From positions 1 to 32,528 of the forward strand of contig JAPLCM010000054.1 of NCBI GenBank assembly GCA_026392275.1: 32,528 nucleotides of DNA. The letters are read 5' to 3'. The position numbers and the translations under genes were made by a program. This DNA comes from Actinomycetota bacterium. Its GTDB lineage: Bacteria > Actinomycetota > Thermoleophilia > UBA2241. This document shows, one piece after another, positions 9,383 through 19,321 of this stretch; position 1 is the stretch's first letter, and each line of letters begins with the position of its first letter. Below the pieces are notes generated by a model. That model was not told where the DNA came from. It made no database searches and was given only the letters and a program-made list of their open reading frames with translations.

Positions 9383-11010
9383 CAGGCCGGCTCCAGAAGG
9401 CCGGTGCCGGTCATCTCGGCGGGCTGGGCAAGGCCCAGCAAGCCGAGCGCCGTCGGCGCGAGGTCGCACAGCCGGCCCCCTTCGCGCACGCGCACTCCGG
9501 CCGCCGTGGCGATGAACGGCACCAGGTTGGTGCTGTGCGCGGTGTTGACGCTGCCGTCGGGCTCGAGCATGTGGTCGGCGTTGCCGTGGTCGGCGGTCAC
9601 GAGGCAGACGCCGCCGAGGCGGGTCACCAGTTTCACGACCCGCCCCAGACACTCGTCGACGGCCTCGAGCGCCGCGACCGCGGCGGAGATCACGCCGGTA
9701 TGCCCCACCATGTCGGCGTTGGCGTAGTTCACGACTGCGAAGGCGAAGCCACCGCCGACCAGAGCCGCGACCAGCTCGTCGGTGACTGCGTAGGCGCTCA
9801 TCGCCGGCTTGTGGTCGTACGTGGGCACGTCGCGGGGGCTCGGCACGAGGATGCGCTGCTCGCCCTCGACCGGCTTCTCGACGCCGCCGTTGAAGAAGAA
9901 GGTCACGTGCGCGTACTTCTCGGTCTCGGCGATGTGCAACTGGCGCAGCCCGTGCGCGGCAAGCACGTCGGCGAGCACGTTCTCGGGGTGTTCGGGCGCG
10001 AAGGCGACGGGCAGCCCGAACTCCTTTTTGTACTCGGTCATCGTCACGAAGTCGACGGCCGGCGGGTGTGGGCCACGCTCGAAGGCGGTGAAGCCCGGCT
10101 CCGCGAAGGCGCGCGTGAGCTCGCGGGCGCGGTCCGGGCGGAAGTTGAAGAAGAGGCACACGTCGCCGTCGGCGACGCGCGCGTCGCGCTCCGGCGCTAC
10201 GATGGTCGGGCGCACGAACTCGTCGTTCTCGCCGCGCTTGTAGGCGGCGTCCACCGCGGCCTGCGCGTCGGTGGCGAAGAACCCCTGGCCGTAGACCAGG
10301 GCGTCGTAGGCGAGCCTGACGCGTTCCCAGCGCGTGTCGCGGTCCATGGCGTAGTAGCGGCCGCTGACCACGCCGAAGCGGCCCACGCCGAGATCGTCCA
10401 TCTTCTGCTGGATCTCGGCCAGATAGCCCTTGGCGCTTCGCGGCAGGGTGTCGCGGCCGTCGAGAAAGGCGTGCACGACCACGCTACCCACCCTCTCGCG
10501 GGCGGCCAGCTCGAGGCAGGCCTTGAGATGCCCCATATCGCTGTGCACGCCGCCGCCCGACACCAGGCCCATGAGGTGCAGCGTGCTGCCGCGGCCCACG
10601 ACCTTGGCGCACGCCTGCTTGAGCACGCGGTTGGCGAAGAAGTCGCCGTCGGCGATCGCCTTGCTGATGCGCGTGAGGTCCTGGTACACGACGCGCCCGG
10701 CGCCGATGTTGAGATGCCCCACCTCGGAGTTGCCCATCTGGCCCGGCGGCAGCCCCACGGCCGGGCCGGATGCTTCGAGGGTGCCGTGCGGGCAGGCGGC
10801 CAGCAGCCCGTCGAAGACGGGAGTGGCCGCGAGGCTCACGGCATTGCCCGGTCCGGCAGGCGCGCAGCCCCAGCCATCCAGGACCATGAGCACGACGGGC
10901 CGTTGCACGCGGCCCGTCGGCGAGAGGGCCGCGTCGCCGGGGTCCGGGGTCGGCGACCGACCACCCGGAGGCGCACCCGGCCCTGCGCCGACGTTGTCGT
11001 CAGCGCTCAA
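9382..11010 (-). CDS. gpmI: 2,3-bisphosphoglycerate-independent phosphoglycerate mutase
   Basis: VLMVLDGWGCAPAGPGNAVSLAATPVFDGLL, PPGQMGNSEVGHLNIGAGRVVYQDL, VHAFLDGRDTLPRSAKGYL, TADHGNADHML. Start uncertain: TTG 11010 (overlaps the tpi stop, GGAG upstream) or in-frame GTG 10908 (508-aa protein). Confidence 0.93.
   Translation of the reverse strand: MSADDNVGAGPGAPPGGRSPTPDPGDAALSPTGRVQRPVVLMVLDGWGCAPAGPGNAVSLAATPVFDGLLAACPHGTLEASGPAVGLPPGQMGNSEVGHLNIGAGRVVYQDLTRISKAIADGDFFANRVLKQACAKVVGRGSTLHLMGLVSGGGVHSDMGHLKACLELAARERVGSVVVHAFLDGRDTLPRSAKGYLAEIQQKMDDLGVGRFGVVSGRYYAMDRDTRWERVRLAYDALVYGQGFFATDAQAAVDAAYKRGENDEFVRPTIVAPERDARVADGDVCLFFNFRPDRARELTRAFAEPGFTAFERGPHPPAVDFVTMTEYKKEFGLPVAFAPEHPENVLADVLAAHGLRQLHIAETEKYAHVTFFFNGGVEKPVEGEQRILVPSPRDVPTYDHKPAMSAYAVTDELVAALVGGGFAFAVVNYANADMVGHTGVISAAVAALEAVDECLGRVVKLVTRLGGVCLVTADHGNADHMLEPDGSVNTAHSTNLVPFIATAAGVRVREGGRLCDLAPTALGLLGLAQPAEMTGTGLLEPA
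10893..10919. other. Hairpin spanning the alternative gpmI GTG start
   Basis: CGACGGGCCG-TTGCACG-CGGCCCGTCG: perfect 10-bp arms, 7-nt loop containing the GTG (minus strand) at 10908-10906. Confidence 0.5.
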
Positions 11011-12962
11011 GCAGGCGGCTCCACGAAGCGCACGATACGCGCGAACTCCTGGGGGTCGAGGCTCGCCCCGCCGACGAGCACCCCGTCGATGTCGGGCTGC
11101 GCCATGAGCACGTCGATGTTGCCTGCCTTGACGCTGCCGCCGTAGAGGACACGGACCCCGTCGGCGGCGTCGCCGAAGCGCTCGCGCACGCGCCGCCGCA
11201 CGAAGGCCACCGTCTCCTGGGCCTGGTCCGGGGTCGCCGTGACACCGGTGCCGATCGCCCAGATGGGCTCGTAGGCGATGGCCACGAGGGCCAGCTCGGC
11301 CACGCCGACCTCGGCAAGGCCGCCGTCGAGCTGGCCGCCGACCTTGGACTCTGTGGCACCGGCCTCGCGCTCGTCGAGGGTCTCGCCGCAGCAGAGCACC
11401 GGGCGCAGACCGGCGTCGAGGGCGGCGCGCACCTTGCGCGCCAGGTCGGAATCGTTCTCGGCGTAGTACTGACGGCGCTCGGAATGCCCGAGGATGACGT
11501 AGGGCACGCCCAGCTCGAGCAGCATCTGCGCGGCGATCTCCCCGGTATAGGCACCCTCGGCGGCGAAGTGCATGGTCTGGGCGCCGATCGCGACCTCCGT
11601 CCCGGCGGTCGCGGCCAGCGCCGTCTCGAGATCGATGGCCGGCGGACAAAGGAGGATGTCGCGGTCGTCCACCCCGGCGACCCGGGGGACAAAGGCCGCG
11701 AAGAACTCCTTCGTCTGCGGCCGCGTCTTGTACATCTTCCAGTTGCCGGCCATGAGCGGCCTGCGGCCTGCGGCCACGGTACTACCACGATCCATGAGCG
11801 CCTCCACGCCGGGCAGCGCCCGGCCCTCCAGGAATTCCATTGACGCGCCGCCCCCCGTGGAGACGTGCGTCATGCGCGTCTCCAGACCGAAGCGGCGTGC
11901 CGCCGCCACGGTGTCGCCGCCGCCGGCCACGGTGACCGCGGCGCTCGCCGCGATGGCCTCGCCGACGGCCTTGGTCCCGGCGCTGAAATCGTCGATCTCG
12001 AACAGGCCCATGGGCCCGTTCCAGTAGATGGTCCCCGCGCCGCGCAGGTGCCGCACGAACTCGGCGACGGTCTCGGGGCCGACGTCGAGCGCCATCTGGT
12101 CGGCGGCGATGCCGCCGACGCCCACGACCCCGGAAGGCGCCCCCGCGAGCGCGTCGCGCGCCACCACTAGGTCGCGCGGGAGGACCAGCTCGCAACGCGA
12201 GGTGGCGGCGGCGGTCAGCACCCGGACGGCGACGGCGACCTGGTCGCCGTCGCCCTTGGACAGGCCGATGCCGTGGCCCTTGGCTGCGAGGAAGGCGTTG
12301 GCCATGGCGCCACCGATGAGGATCGCGTCGGCGGTGCCCAGCATCTTTTCGATGACGCCGATCTTGTCGGAGACCTTGAGGCCGCCGAGGACGACCACGA
12401 AGGGCCGCGCCGGATCGCGAAGCAGGCGCCCGAGGATCTCGAGCTCGCGGATCATGAGGAGGCCCGCCACCGAGGGCAGGTAGTGCGTGACGCCCTCGGT
12501 GGAGGCATGGGCGCGGTGAGCGCTGCCGAAGGCGTCGTTGACGTAGACCTCGGCGAGCCCCGCCAGGCGCTCGGCAAAGACGCCGTCGTCGTCGGTCTCC
12601 TCGGCGTGGAAGCGCAGGTTCTCGAGCAGCAGCACGTCGCCGGGGCGCAGAGCCCCGGCGGCCGCCTCCGCGGCCGGCCCGACGCAGTCGGCGACGGTCT
12701 GCACGGGGCGGCCGAGCAGCTCGGCGAGGCGCACGGCCACCGGAGCCATGCTCAGAACGTCGACGACCTGCCCCTTGGGCCTGCCGAGGTGTGACGCGAG
12801 CACCACGGCGCAGCCCTGGTCGAGCAGGTACGTGATAGTGGGCAGCGCGGCGCGGATGCGCGTGTCGTCGGCCACGCGGCCACCCTCGAGCGGCACGTTG
12901 AAGTCGACCCTCACGAGGACGCGCTTGCCGGCGAGCGGGTAGTCGGTGAGCGAACGCTTCAT
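11007..12962 (-). CDS. Bifunctional phosphoglycerate kinase / triosephosphate isomerase fusion
   Basis: Single uninterrupted frame. [72 protein letters not shown]; linker [83 protein letters not shown]. Start ATG 12962 with GGGAGG upstream. Confidence 0.92.
   Translation of the reverse strand: MKRSLTDYPLAGKRVLVRVDFNVPLEGGRVADDTRIRAALPTITYLLDQGCAVVLASHLGRPKGQVVDVLSMAPVAVRLAELLGRPVQTVADCVGPAAEAAAGALRPGDVLLLENLRFHAEETDDDGVFAERLAGLAEVYVNDAFGSAHRAHASTEGVTHYLPSVAGLLMIRELEILGRLLRDPARPFVVVLGGLKVSDKIGVIEKMLGTADAILIGGAMANAFLAAKGHGIGLSKGDGDQVAVAVRVLTAAATSRCELVLPRDLVVARDALAGAPSGVVGVGGIAADQMALDVGPETVAEFVRHLRGAGTIYWNGPMGLFEIDDFSAGTKAVGEAIAASAAVTVAGGGDTVAAARRFGLETRMTHVSTGGGASMEFLEGRALPGVEALMDRGSTVAAGRRPLMAGNWKMYKTRPQTKEFFAAFVPRVAGVDDRDILLCPPAIDLETALAATAGTEVAIGAQTMHFAAEGAYTGEIAAQMLLELGVPYVILGHSERRQYYAENDSDLARKVRAALDAGLRPVLCCGETLDEREAGATESKVGGQLDGGLAEVGVAELALVAIAYEPIWAIGTGVTATPDQAQETVAFVRRRVRERFGDAADGVRVLYGGSVKAGNIDVLMAQPDIDGVLVGGASLDPQEFARIVRFVEPPA
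11756..11776. repeat. 7-bp tandem repeat at the PGK-TIM junction
   Basis: + strand GCGGCCT GCGGCCT GCGGCCA, about 2.9 copies of a 7-bp unit (not a multiple of 3). Confidence 0.85.
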
Positions 12963-12990
12963 GATGACTGCAGCCTCCCTGGCTCCGCGG

Positions 12991-14019
<1,029 letters not shown>

Positions 14020-14051
14020 CTACCAGAGCTCCCCGGCCGAGGCGCGCGGCC

Positions 14052-17000
14052 TCACGGCGGCCGGGGCGGCGTCGGGCGCGCCAGGGTCGGGATACGACCC
14101 AGGAAGATATTGCCCGTGCGCCCGTCGATGGACAACCACTCGCCGGCACGCAGCTCGCCGCCGGCCAGGCGCGCCGTTCCCTCACGCTCGATCACCTCCA
14201 GGTCCCTGCAGTCGACCACGGCGGTCTTGCCCAGGCGCTTGGCCGTCACGGCGGCGTGCGACGTGGCGCCGCCGCGAGCCGTCAGGATGGCGCTGACCCG
14301 GGCGATCATGGCGATGTCTTCGGGTACCGTGTCCGGGCGCAGCAACACGATGTGCTCGGCGGGAGCCTCGGCCAGCAGCTGATCGATCTGCGCCTCGTTC
14401 ACGGCGATCCGCCCCGAGTAGGCGCCCCCGGCCACTCCCATGCCGACCGCCGCGGGGGGTCCGTAGTTGGGCGAGGACGTATCGAAGTAGGCCGCATCCT
14501 TGGCCTGCTCCTGCACCCCGCCGCGCTTCTGCAGCACGTAGACATCGTCCGCAGCCGGCGACTCGAAGGTGAACTCGATCTCCTGGGGGTCGAACTCACG
14601 CTCGACGACGAGCTCGCACGCCACCGACAGCAGTTCCTCGTAGACCTCCGGGTAGTCCCGCTCCAGAGAGCGCTCCGTACCCCGGTACGTGGAGCTGCCC
14701 AGACGCTGGGCTTCGGAGATGGGCAACGGGAAGACCAGCCCGCCGACCAGATCCTCGCCCTGGCTGCGTACGGCGAAGTCGCCGAACAGGCGCACGCGAC
14801 GGCTGTACGGCTCGAACGGGTTGTGGGTGAAGGTCACTCCGGAGCCCGACTCGCGGCTCAGGTTGCCGAAGACCATGCGCTGCACCACGACGGCCGTACC
14901 CCATTCCTCGGCGACGCCCGTATACTGGCGGTAGATGCGGGCCGGCGCCGAGTCCCACGATTCGAGCACCTTGAAGATGCAGGCGACCACCTGGTCGAAG
15001 GGCTCGTCGATGAAGACGACGCCCTCCGCCTGCGCCCGCAGTTTGTACGCGAGGGCGATCTCGCGCATCTGCGCGACCGTGAAATCGCGTTTCTGCCCGA
15101 CTCCGTGGCGGCTCTTGAACTCGGCGATGATGGCGTCGAAGAAATCCCGGTCGATGCCGTCGGACATGGCCCACGTCTGCAAAAAGCGACGATAGGAGTC
15201 CCAGGCCGCCCACCCGAGGCCGGGTTCCGCCGCCAGCGACTCCGTCAGCGCGTCGTTGAGGCCCACATTGACGAAGGTGGTCATGAGACCGGGCATGGAC
15301 ATGGCCGCGCCCGAACGGATGGACAGGAGCAGGGGCCGCGCGTGGTCGCCGAGGCGCAGGCCGGTCTGCCTCTCCGTCTGGCTCAACGCCTGCCGGACGC
15401 GCTGCACGGTGTCGGCGTACAAGGGCCGGTACGACATCGCCGGCATGGCGCCGAAGAGCTCGGTGGTGAGGATGAAGCCCTCGGGCACACGAAGCCCGTA
15501 CGACGCCATCTCCTTGAGCCCCTGGCCCTTGTAGCCAAGGCTCAGGCGATCGTCGGTGGCGGCCTTGGGCTTGTGGATCGGCGACACCAGCCGCTCGGGA
15601 TCGTAGTTCATCAGGCGCGTGAGCGCCTGCACGCTGAGGCGCCCGTTGAGCAGCGCGATCTGGCGCAGAGCGGCCGCCGCGTAGCGGTCGAGAGCCTGCA
15701 TCCCGAGGGCCGACACGAGCACGTCGCGGAGGACCATCTCGGCGACCGCTTCCATGGACATGCCGCGCGCCGCGCATTGGCGGGGGTCGTTGGTGAGCAC
15801 GGCATGCAGCACCTGGTCGTGGCTGAGGATCGACGTCGCGGAGAGCTCAGTCACGCTGCTCACCAGGAACTGGAACACGTTCTGATACTGGCCGAAGGTG
15901 AAGTTGCGGCTGTTGAAGCTGGCGCCCAGCAGGGCCAGGTTGGCACCCAGGGCGCGCGAATCGACGCCGTCGATGGACAGCGCCCGTTCGAAGCGCGACA
16001 TGGCCGTACTCATGCGGCGCAGCGAGGCCCGGGTCACGTAAGGCTCCGGGCCTTCCTCGACGAGATCCTCGAGAAGCCTGTCGACCAGCTTCTCCACGCG
16101 GAACGATAGGCCCAGCGCGTCGAATTTGGGCTCGCCGTAATTTCCGTAGATCGACGGGATGCCGGCGGCGATGTGGCGTTTCTGGTAGATGTTCTCGGTG
16201 GCCGCTGAGGGCGCCGGGCCGAGAATGATGGCCTTGAGGTCGCGCAGCACGTCGAGAGCCGCGTCCAGCAGGCGATCCAGGGTCGCAGGCTGCGGGTGCG
16301 CCTGCCACGCGGCCAGGTCGCGCGCGAACCTGCGCCTTACCTTCGCCTCGAGCTGCCGGTGCCGGGCGACCGCCGCATCCACGTCGTCGGCTGACAAGGA
16401 GTACTTGTTGGAGACCAGCTGATAGGTGCGCACGAGGAGGGCGACCCGGCGACGATCGCTTTCGGTGCCCGCCTCGTCGCCGCTCGCGGCGCCCGCGCCC
16501 AGCCTGTCCAGATGAGCCTCGAGTGCGGCCGGGGTCAGCGCCAGGAGCCGGCCCGGCAGATCCTCGAGCAGCGGCGCGGCGAACTGCGTCTGCAAGGCCA
16601 GGAGCGTCGCGTGGGGGCCTCTGGCCCACTGCGGCTCGCTGCGCACCATCTCCATCGTGTTGGCAGAGAGGAAAGGTCGGAGGCCGGAAAGCTCGAGGGT
16701 CATCCAGTAATCGAGCACGGCGCGGCAGAACGGCACCATGCGGTTGGATGACTCCGCGTGCAGCTGCTTGCGCAGGAAGTGCGTAAGCGTGTCGCGGCGC
16801 CCGCAGATCTCGTCGATCTGCGTGGAGACGGCGCGCAGCTCACCCTCCGCGCCGATCTCGTTGAAGTACACAGGCAAGGTGCGTAGCAGCTGCTTGGCGA
16901 CGAAGAAGATGGGGCGGATGTCGGCGTCCAGGAACCTCGTGACATCGCGCTGGAAGAGGTCGGTGTCGGCGATGTAGACGCCGCCCAGCCGTAGCTGCAC

Positions 17001-18230
17001 GTTGAGCGCGGCGGCAAGGCGCTCATAGAGCGCGGGGTTCGACTCGATGATGTGCATCCAGCAACGGATCTTCGGCAGATGGAAGGGATTGACCACCGTC
17101 TCCCACTCGTCGGTCGCTCCGCTGATGTCCGGGTACTGAAATCTCCAGTAGAGGATATCGGCGACGAGATGGTCGGCCGCCTTGACGTTGCCGGCCTCGC
17201 CGATGGCCACACCGATGGCCTCGAAGCACTGGAAGCGCATCAGCAGGAACTCGTTGTCACGGTCGCGGAAGAAGGCAGTCAGCCGGCTCAGGATACGATC
17301 GGCGTCCATGTGGCGATCGGGATGGAGCATCTGCCTGACGACTCCCAGAAGGTCGGCCATGACTTCGTTCTGGCGGTGGCCCAGGGTGTCGTCCTTGAGG
17401 AAGTAGAGACACACGGCGAAACGGTCCTCGAGGTTCTCGACGTGAAACAGGTGGCCGATGGCGCGCCCGAGGATGTCGGAGAGCGCGGGGTACTGCTCCG
17501 CCAGAAGGAGCTCCTCGTCGGCCGCCTTTCGGGCGCCGCGGATCAGCGCCGACAGGCGCTTGCCCGAAAGGAGGGCAAAGCGCGCGGCGACGGCCACGGG
17601 ATCGGTGAGGCCGGCCCTCTGCGACGTCGCCCAGCCGGGTACATCCAGACGCTCCTCCAAGCGGCGGTAGCCGAGCAGGAGCACGCGCCGATAGAGATCG
17701 AAGAAGACCGGCGCCGGCCGCCGACCCGCCCGAGCGACGAGGTCGCGCAGCAGCGCGTCGCGCTCGAGAAAGGCCACGGGCTGCAGGGGCAGCAGGCGGG
17801 CCAGCGACGCGCCGATCATCTCGAGACCGTCGTCGTAGGCGGAGCCGTGCCGACCGCTGAGGGCGTCTGTGCACCACTGGAGGAGCGCGCGAAGCAGGAG
17901 CGAGGCCTGCTCGGCGGTGAGAGCGCTCTCGAGCAGGCCGAGCACCAGTTCTGCGAAGAGGCCGAAGAGGCGGGAGCGGTCGTCGGAACGCTCGAAGTAG
18001 GGCCAGTTGCGAAGGAGCGTAGTCTGGAAGCCCTCGACGAGCATGTCGGCGTTGCGGAAGGTGTGGAAGTACTCGCCGATGGTCTCGGTGAGCGAGGCGC
18101 GTACGCCTTGGAGCCCCTCGACCGCGTCCACCAGGGGCAGGTAGCGATCGGGGATGACGACCTTCTGCGCGGTCCTGTCGATGTTGGCGCGCAGGGCGTC
18201 TGAATCGAAGGGTACTGGCGTCGTTCTCAC
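14052..18230 (-). CDS. PPDK-like protein: about 885-aa unassigned N-terminal region + PPDK-type ATP-grasp domain + phosphohistidine swivelling domain; lacks the C-terminal PEP/pyruvate TIM barrel
   Basis: 1392 aa, GTG start 18230. C-terminal about 507 aa: GYKGQGLKEMASYGLRVPEGFILTTE, LLLSIRSGAAMSMPGLMTTFVNVGLND, GTAVVVQRMVFGNLSRESGSGVTFTHNPFE, SQGEDLVGGLVFPLPI, DPQEIEFTFE...VYVLQKRGG, ILTARGGATSHAAVTAKRLGKTAVV, GEWLSIDGRTGNIFLGRIP, then ends. Confidence 0.85.
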   Translation of the reverse strand: MRTTPVPFDSDALRANIDRTAQKVVIPDRYLPLVDAVEGLQGVRASLTETIGEYFHTFRNADMLVEGFQTTLLRNWPYFERSDDRSRLFGLFAELVLGLLESALTAEQASLLLRALLQWCTDALSGRHGSAYDDGLEMIGASLARLLPLQPVAFLERDALLRDLVARAGRRPAPVFFDLYRRVLLLGYRRLEERLDVPGWATSQRAGLTDPVAVAARFALLSGKRLSALIRGARKAADEELLLAEQYPALSDILGRAIGHLFHVENLEDRFAVCLYFLKDDTLGHRQNEVMADLLGVVRQMLHPDRHMDADRILSRLTAFFRDRDNEFLLMRFQCFEAIGVAIGEAGNVKAADHLVADILYWRFQYPDISGATDEWETVVNPFHLPKIRCWMHIIESNPALYERLAAALNVQLRLGGVYIADTDLFQRDVTRFLDADIRPIFFVAKQLLRTLPVYFNEIGAEGELRAVSTQIDEICGRRDTLTHFLRKQLHAESSNRMVPFCRAVLDYWMTLELSGLRPFLSANTMEMVRSEPQWARGPHATLLALQTQFAAPLLEDLPGRLLALTPAALEAHLDRLGAGAASGDEAGTESDRRRVALLVRTYQLVSNKYSLSADDVDAAVARHRQLEAKVRRRFARDLAAWQAHPQPATLDRLLDAALDVLRDLKAIILGPAPSAATENIYQKRHIAAGIPSIYGNYGEPKFDALGLSFRVEKLVDRLLEDLVEEGPEPYVTRASLRRMSTAMSRFERALSIDGVDSRALGANLALLGASFNSRNFTFGQYQNVFQFLVSSVTELSATSILSHDQVLHAVLTNDPRQCAARGMSMEAVAEMVLRDVLVSALGMQALDRYAAAALRQIALLNGRLSVQALTRLMNYDPERLVSPIHKPKAATDDRLSLGYKGQGLKEMASYGLRVPEGFILTTELFGAMPAMSYRPLYADTVQRVRQALSQTERQTGLRLGDHARPLLLSIRSGAAMSMPGLMTTFVNVGLNDALTESLAAEPGLGWAAWDSYRRFLQTWAMSDGIDRDFFDAIIAEFKSRHGVGQKRDFTVAQMREIALAYKLRAQAEGVVFIDEPFDQVVACIFKVLESWDSAPARIYRQYTGVAEEWGTAVVVQRMVFGNLSRESGSGVTFTHNPFEPYSRRVRLFGDFAVRSQGEDLVGGLVFPLPISEAQRLGSSTYRGTERSLERDYPEVYEELLSVACELVVEREFDPQEIEFTFESPAADDVYVLQKRGGVQEQAKDAAYFDTSSPNYGPPAAVGMGVAGGAYSGRIAVNEAQIDQLLAEAPAEHIVLLRPDTVPEDIAMIARVSAILTARGGATSHAAVTAKRLGKTAVVDCRDLEVIEREGTARLAGGELRAGEWLSIDGRTGNIFLGRIPTLARPTPPRPP

Positions 18231-18337
18231 GGTGCGCTCAATGATACCTTGGCCGCCGCCGGCATACGCACCCGGCGGCGCGGGGCCATGCCGTGAGATG
18301 GGCGGCGTCGCGCAACGCGAGGGGAGGGCCGCAGACC

Positions 18338-19060
18338 ATGGGTATCCAACGAACGCTCGGCGTCAACAAGTGGGTCGCATCGGCAAGCTCGTGCCCTGGT
18401 AACACCTGGGGCGCGACGATGTCGACCGCCTCGTGGTCAACGTCGGCCGCCCGGTGGACACGTCGCTTCAGGCGGTGGTGCAGTACGTCGCCAAAGACAG
18501 CCCCTGCGGCCCGCTGCACCGCTATCTCCTTGGGCAGGCGGGCGTGCGCGACGTCCTCGTGGTCGACGAGAAGCGCGGCCTGATCCGCGCCCACGGCAAG
18601 GAGGTCGTCGTGCTCCGCGAGGCCCGCGACCGCAGAGGCATCCCCTGGCGCGACCACGGCGCTGGCCCACAGGATCCGCCCGCTGCTCGAGCGCGACCTC
18701 ACGCGCAACACGATCACCGCGGGCACGAGCACAGTGCCTGCGGTCACCAACACGCAGCCGGTGCTCGACGCCGTGCCGCAGGTCGGCGCCACCGACCTGC
18801 GCAAGAGCCGCGGCGCCTTAGGCAACGTCGTGCGCACGTCGACGAACGCCGCGGCGCTGGAACAGGTCATGCCCGAGATCGGGCGCATCGGCTTCATGGA
18901 CCTGCGTGTACCCTCAGGGGCGCCGGGCGCGGGCGCGGAGTGCGAGACGGTGAGACGGCCGCTCACCCACGTCAAGATCTTCGGCTGGTACGACAACGAG
19001 ATGGGCAGCCACACCCACCGCCTGGGCCAGCTCACCATGCGCATCGCCAAGAGCCTGTAG
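18338..19060 (+). pseudogene. Degenerate glyceraldehyde-3-phosphate dehydrogenase paralog
   Basis: Fragments in more than one frame: MGIQRTLGVNK (18338), then after a frame change GRIGKLVPW*HLGRDDVDRLVVNVGRPVDTSLQAVVQYVAKDSPCGPLHRYLLG (TAA at 18400-18402), then after another frame change DLRKSRGALGNVVRTSTNAAALEQVMPEIGRIGFMDLRVPSG...HVKIFGWYDNEMGSHTHRLGQLTMRIAKSL*. No catalytic SCTTNC region found; length 723 bp versus about 1 kb expected. Confidence 0.85.
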
Positions 19061-19138
19061 GTCGCGCCCGGCGCGGCGCCCCGCCCGCAGTCGGCTCCCG
19101 GGCGCCCGCCCCGGCGTCCGGGCGACGGACGGCATGTC

Positions 19139-19185
19139 GCGAAACGGTAAGAACCCGCCGGCGTCTTCTTATCTTACCGTTTCGC
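19139..19185. terminator. Inverted repeat between convergent whiA and gap pseudogene (bidirectional terminator-like)
   Basis: GCGAAACGGTAAGA (19139-19152) and its exact reverse complement TCTTACCGTTTCGC (19172-19185), 19-nt loop. Confidence 0.6.
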
Positions 19186-19321
19186 ACTACCCCGCCCGGC
19201 GCCGCCAGCCGGCGATGCCGCCCTGATCCACGCCGCGCCCGTGGACTTCGTGCGCCGAGGCCGCCGTAGCTGTCACACCCGGCGGCGGCGCCGCTGCCAT
19301 GACCTCGGCGGCCGCGCGGCG

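Noticed and set aside
7655-9727. 690-aa + strand ORF
   Set aside because: Antisense to the second SBP and gpmI; no recognisable motifs, compositional shadow.
9383-10159. N-terminal extension of the 811-aa ORF 7724..10159
   Set aside because: Overlaps gpmI out of frame; the true SBP start is the lipoprotein signal MHSLDRAAVAV at 9382.
9535-11145. 536-aa + strand ORF
   Set aside because: Antisense to gpmI and tpi; shadow ORF.
14256-16109. 617-aa + strand ORF antisense to the PPDK-like gene
   Set aside because: The minus strand has convincing PPDK motifs over the same bases; + strand translation is low-complexity H/R/G/D-rich.
18338-19060. Whether the broken gap gene is only a sequencing error
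   Set aside because: Multiple independent lesions (two frame changes, an in-frame TAA, about 270 bp missing including the catalytic motif) make simple error unlikely.
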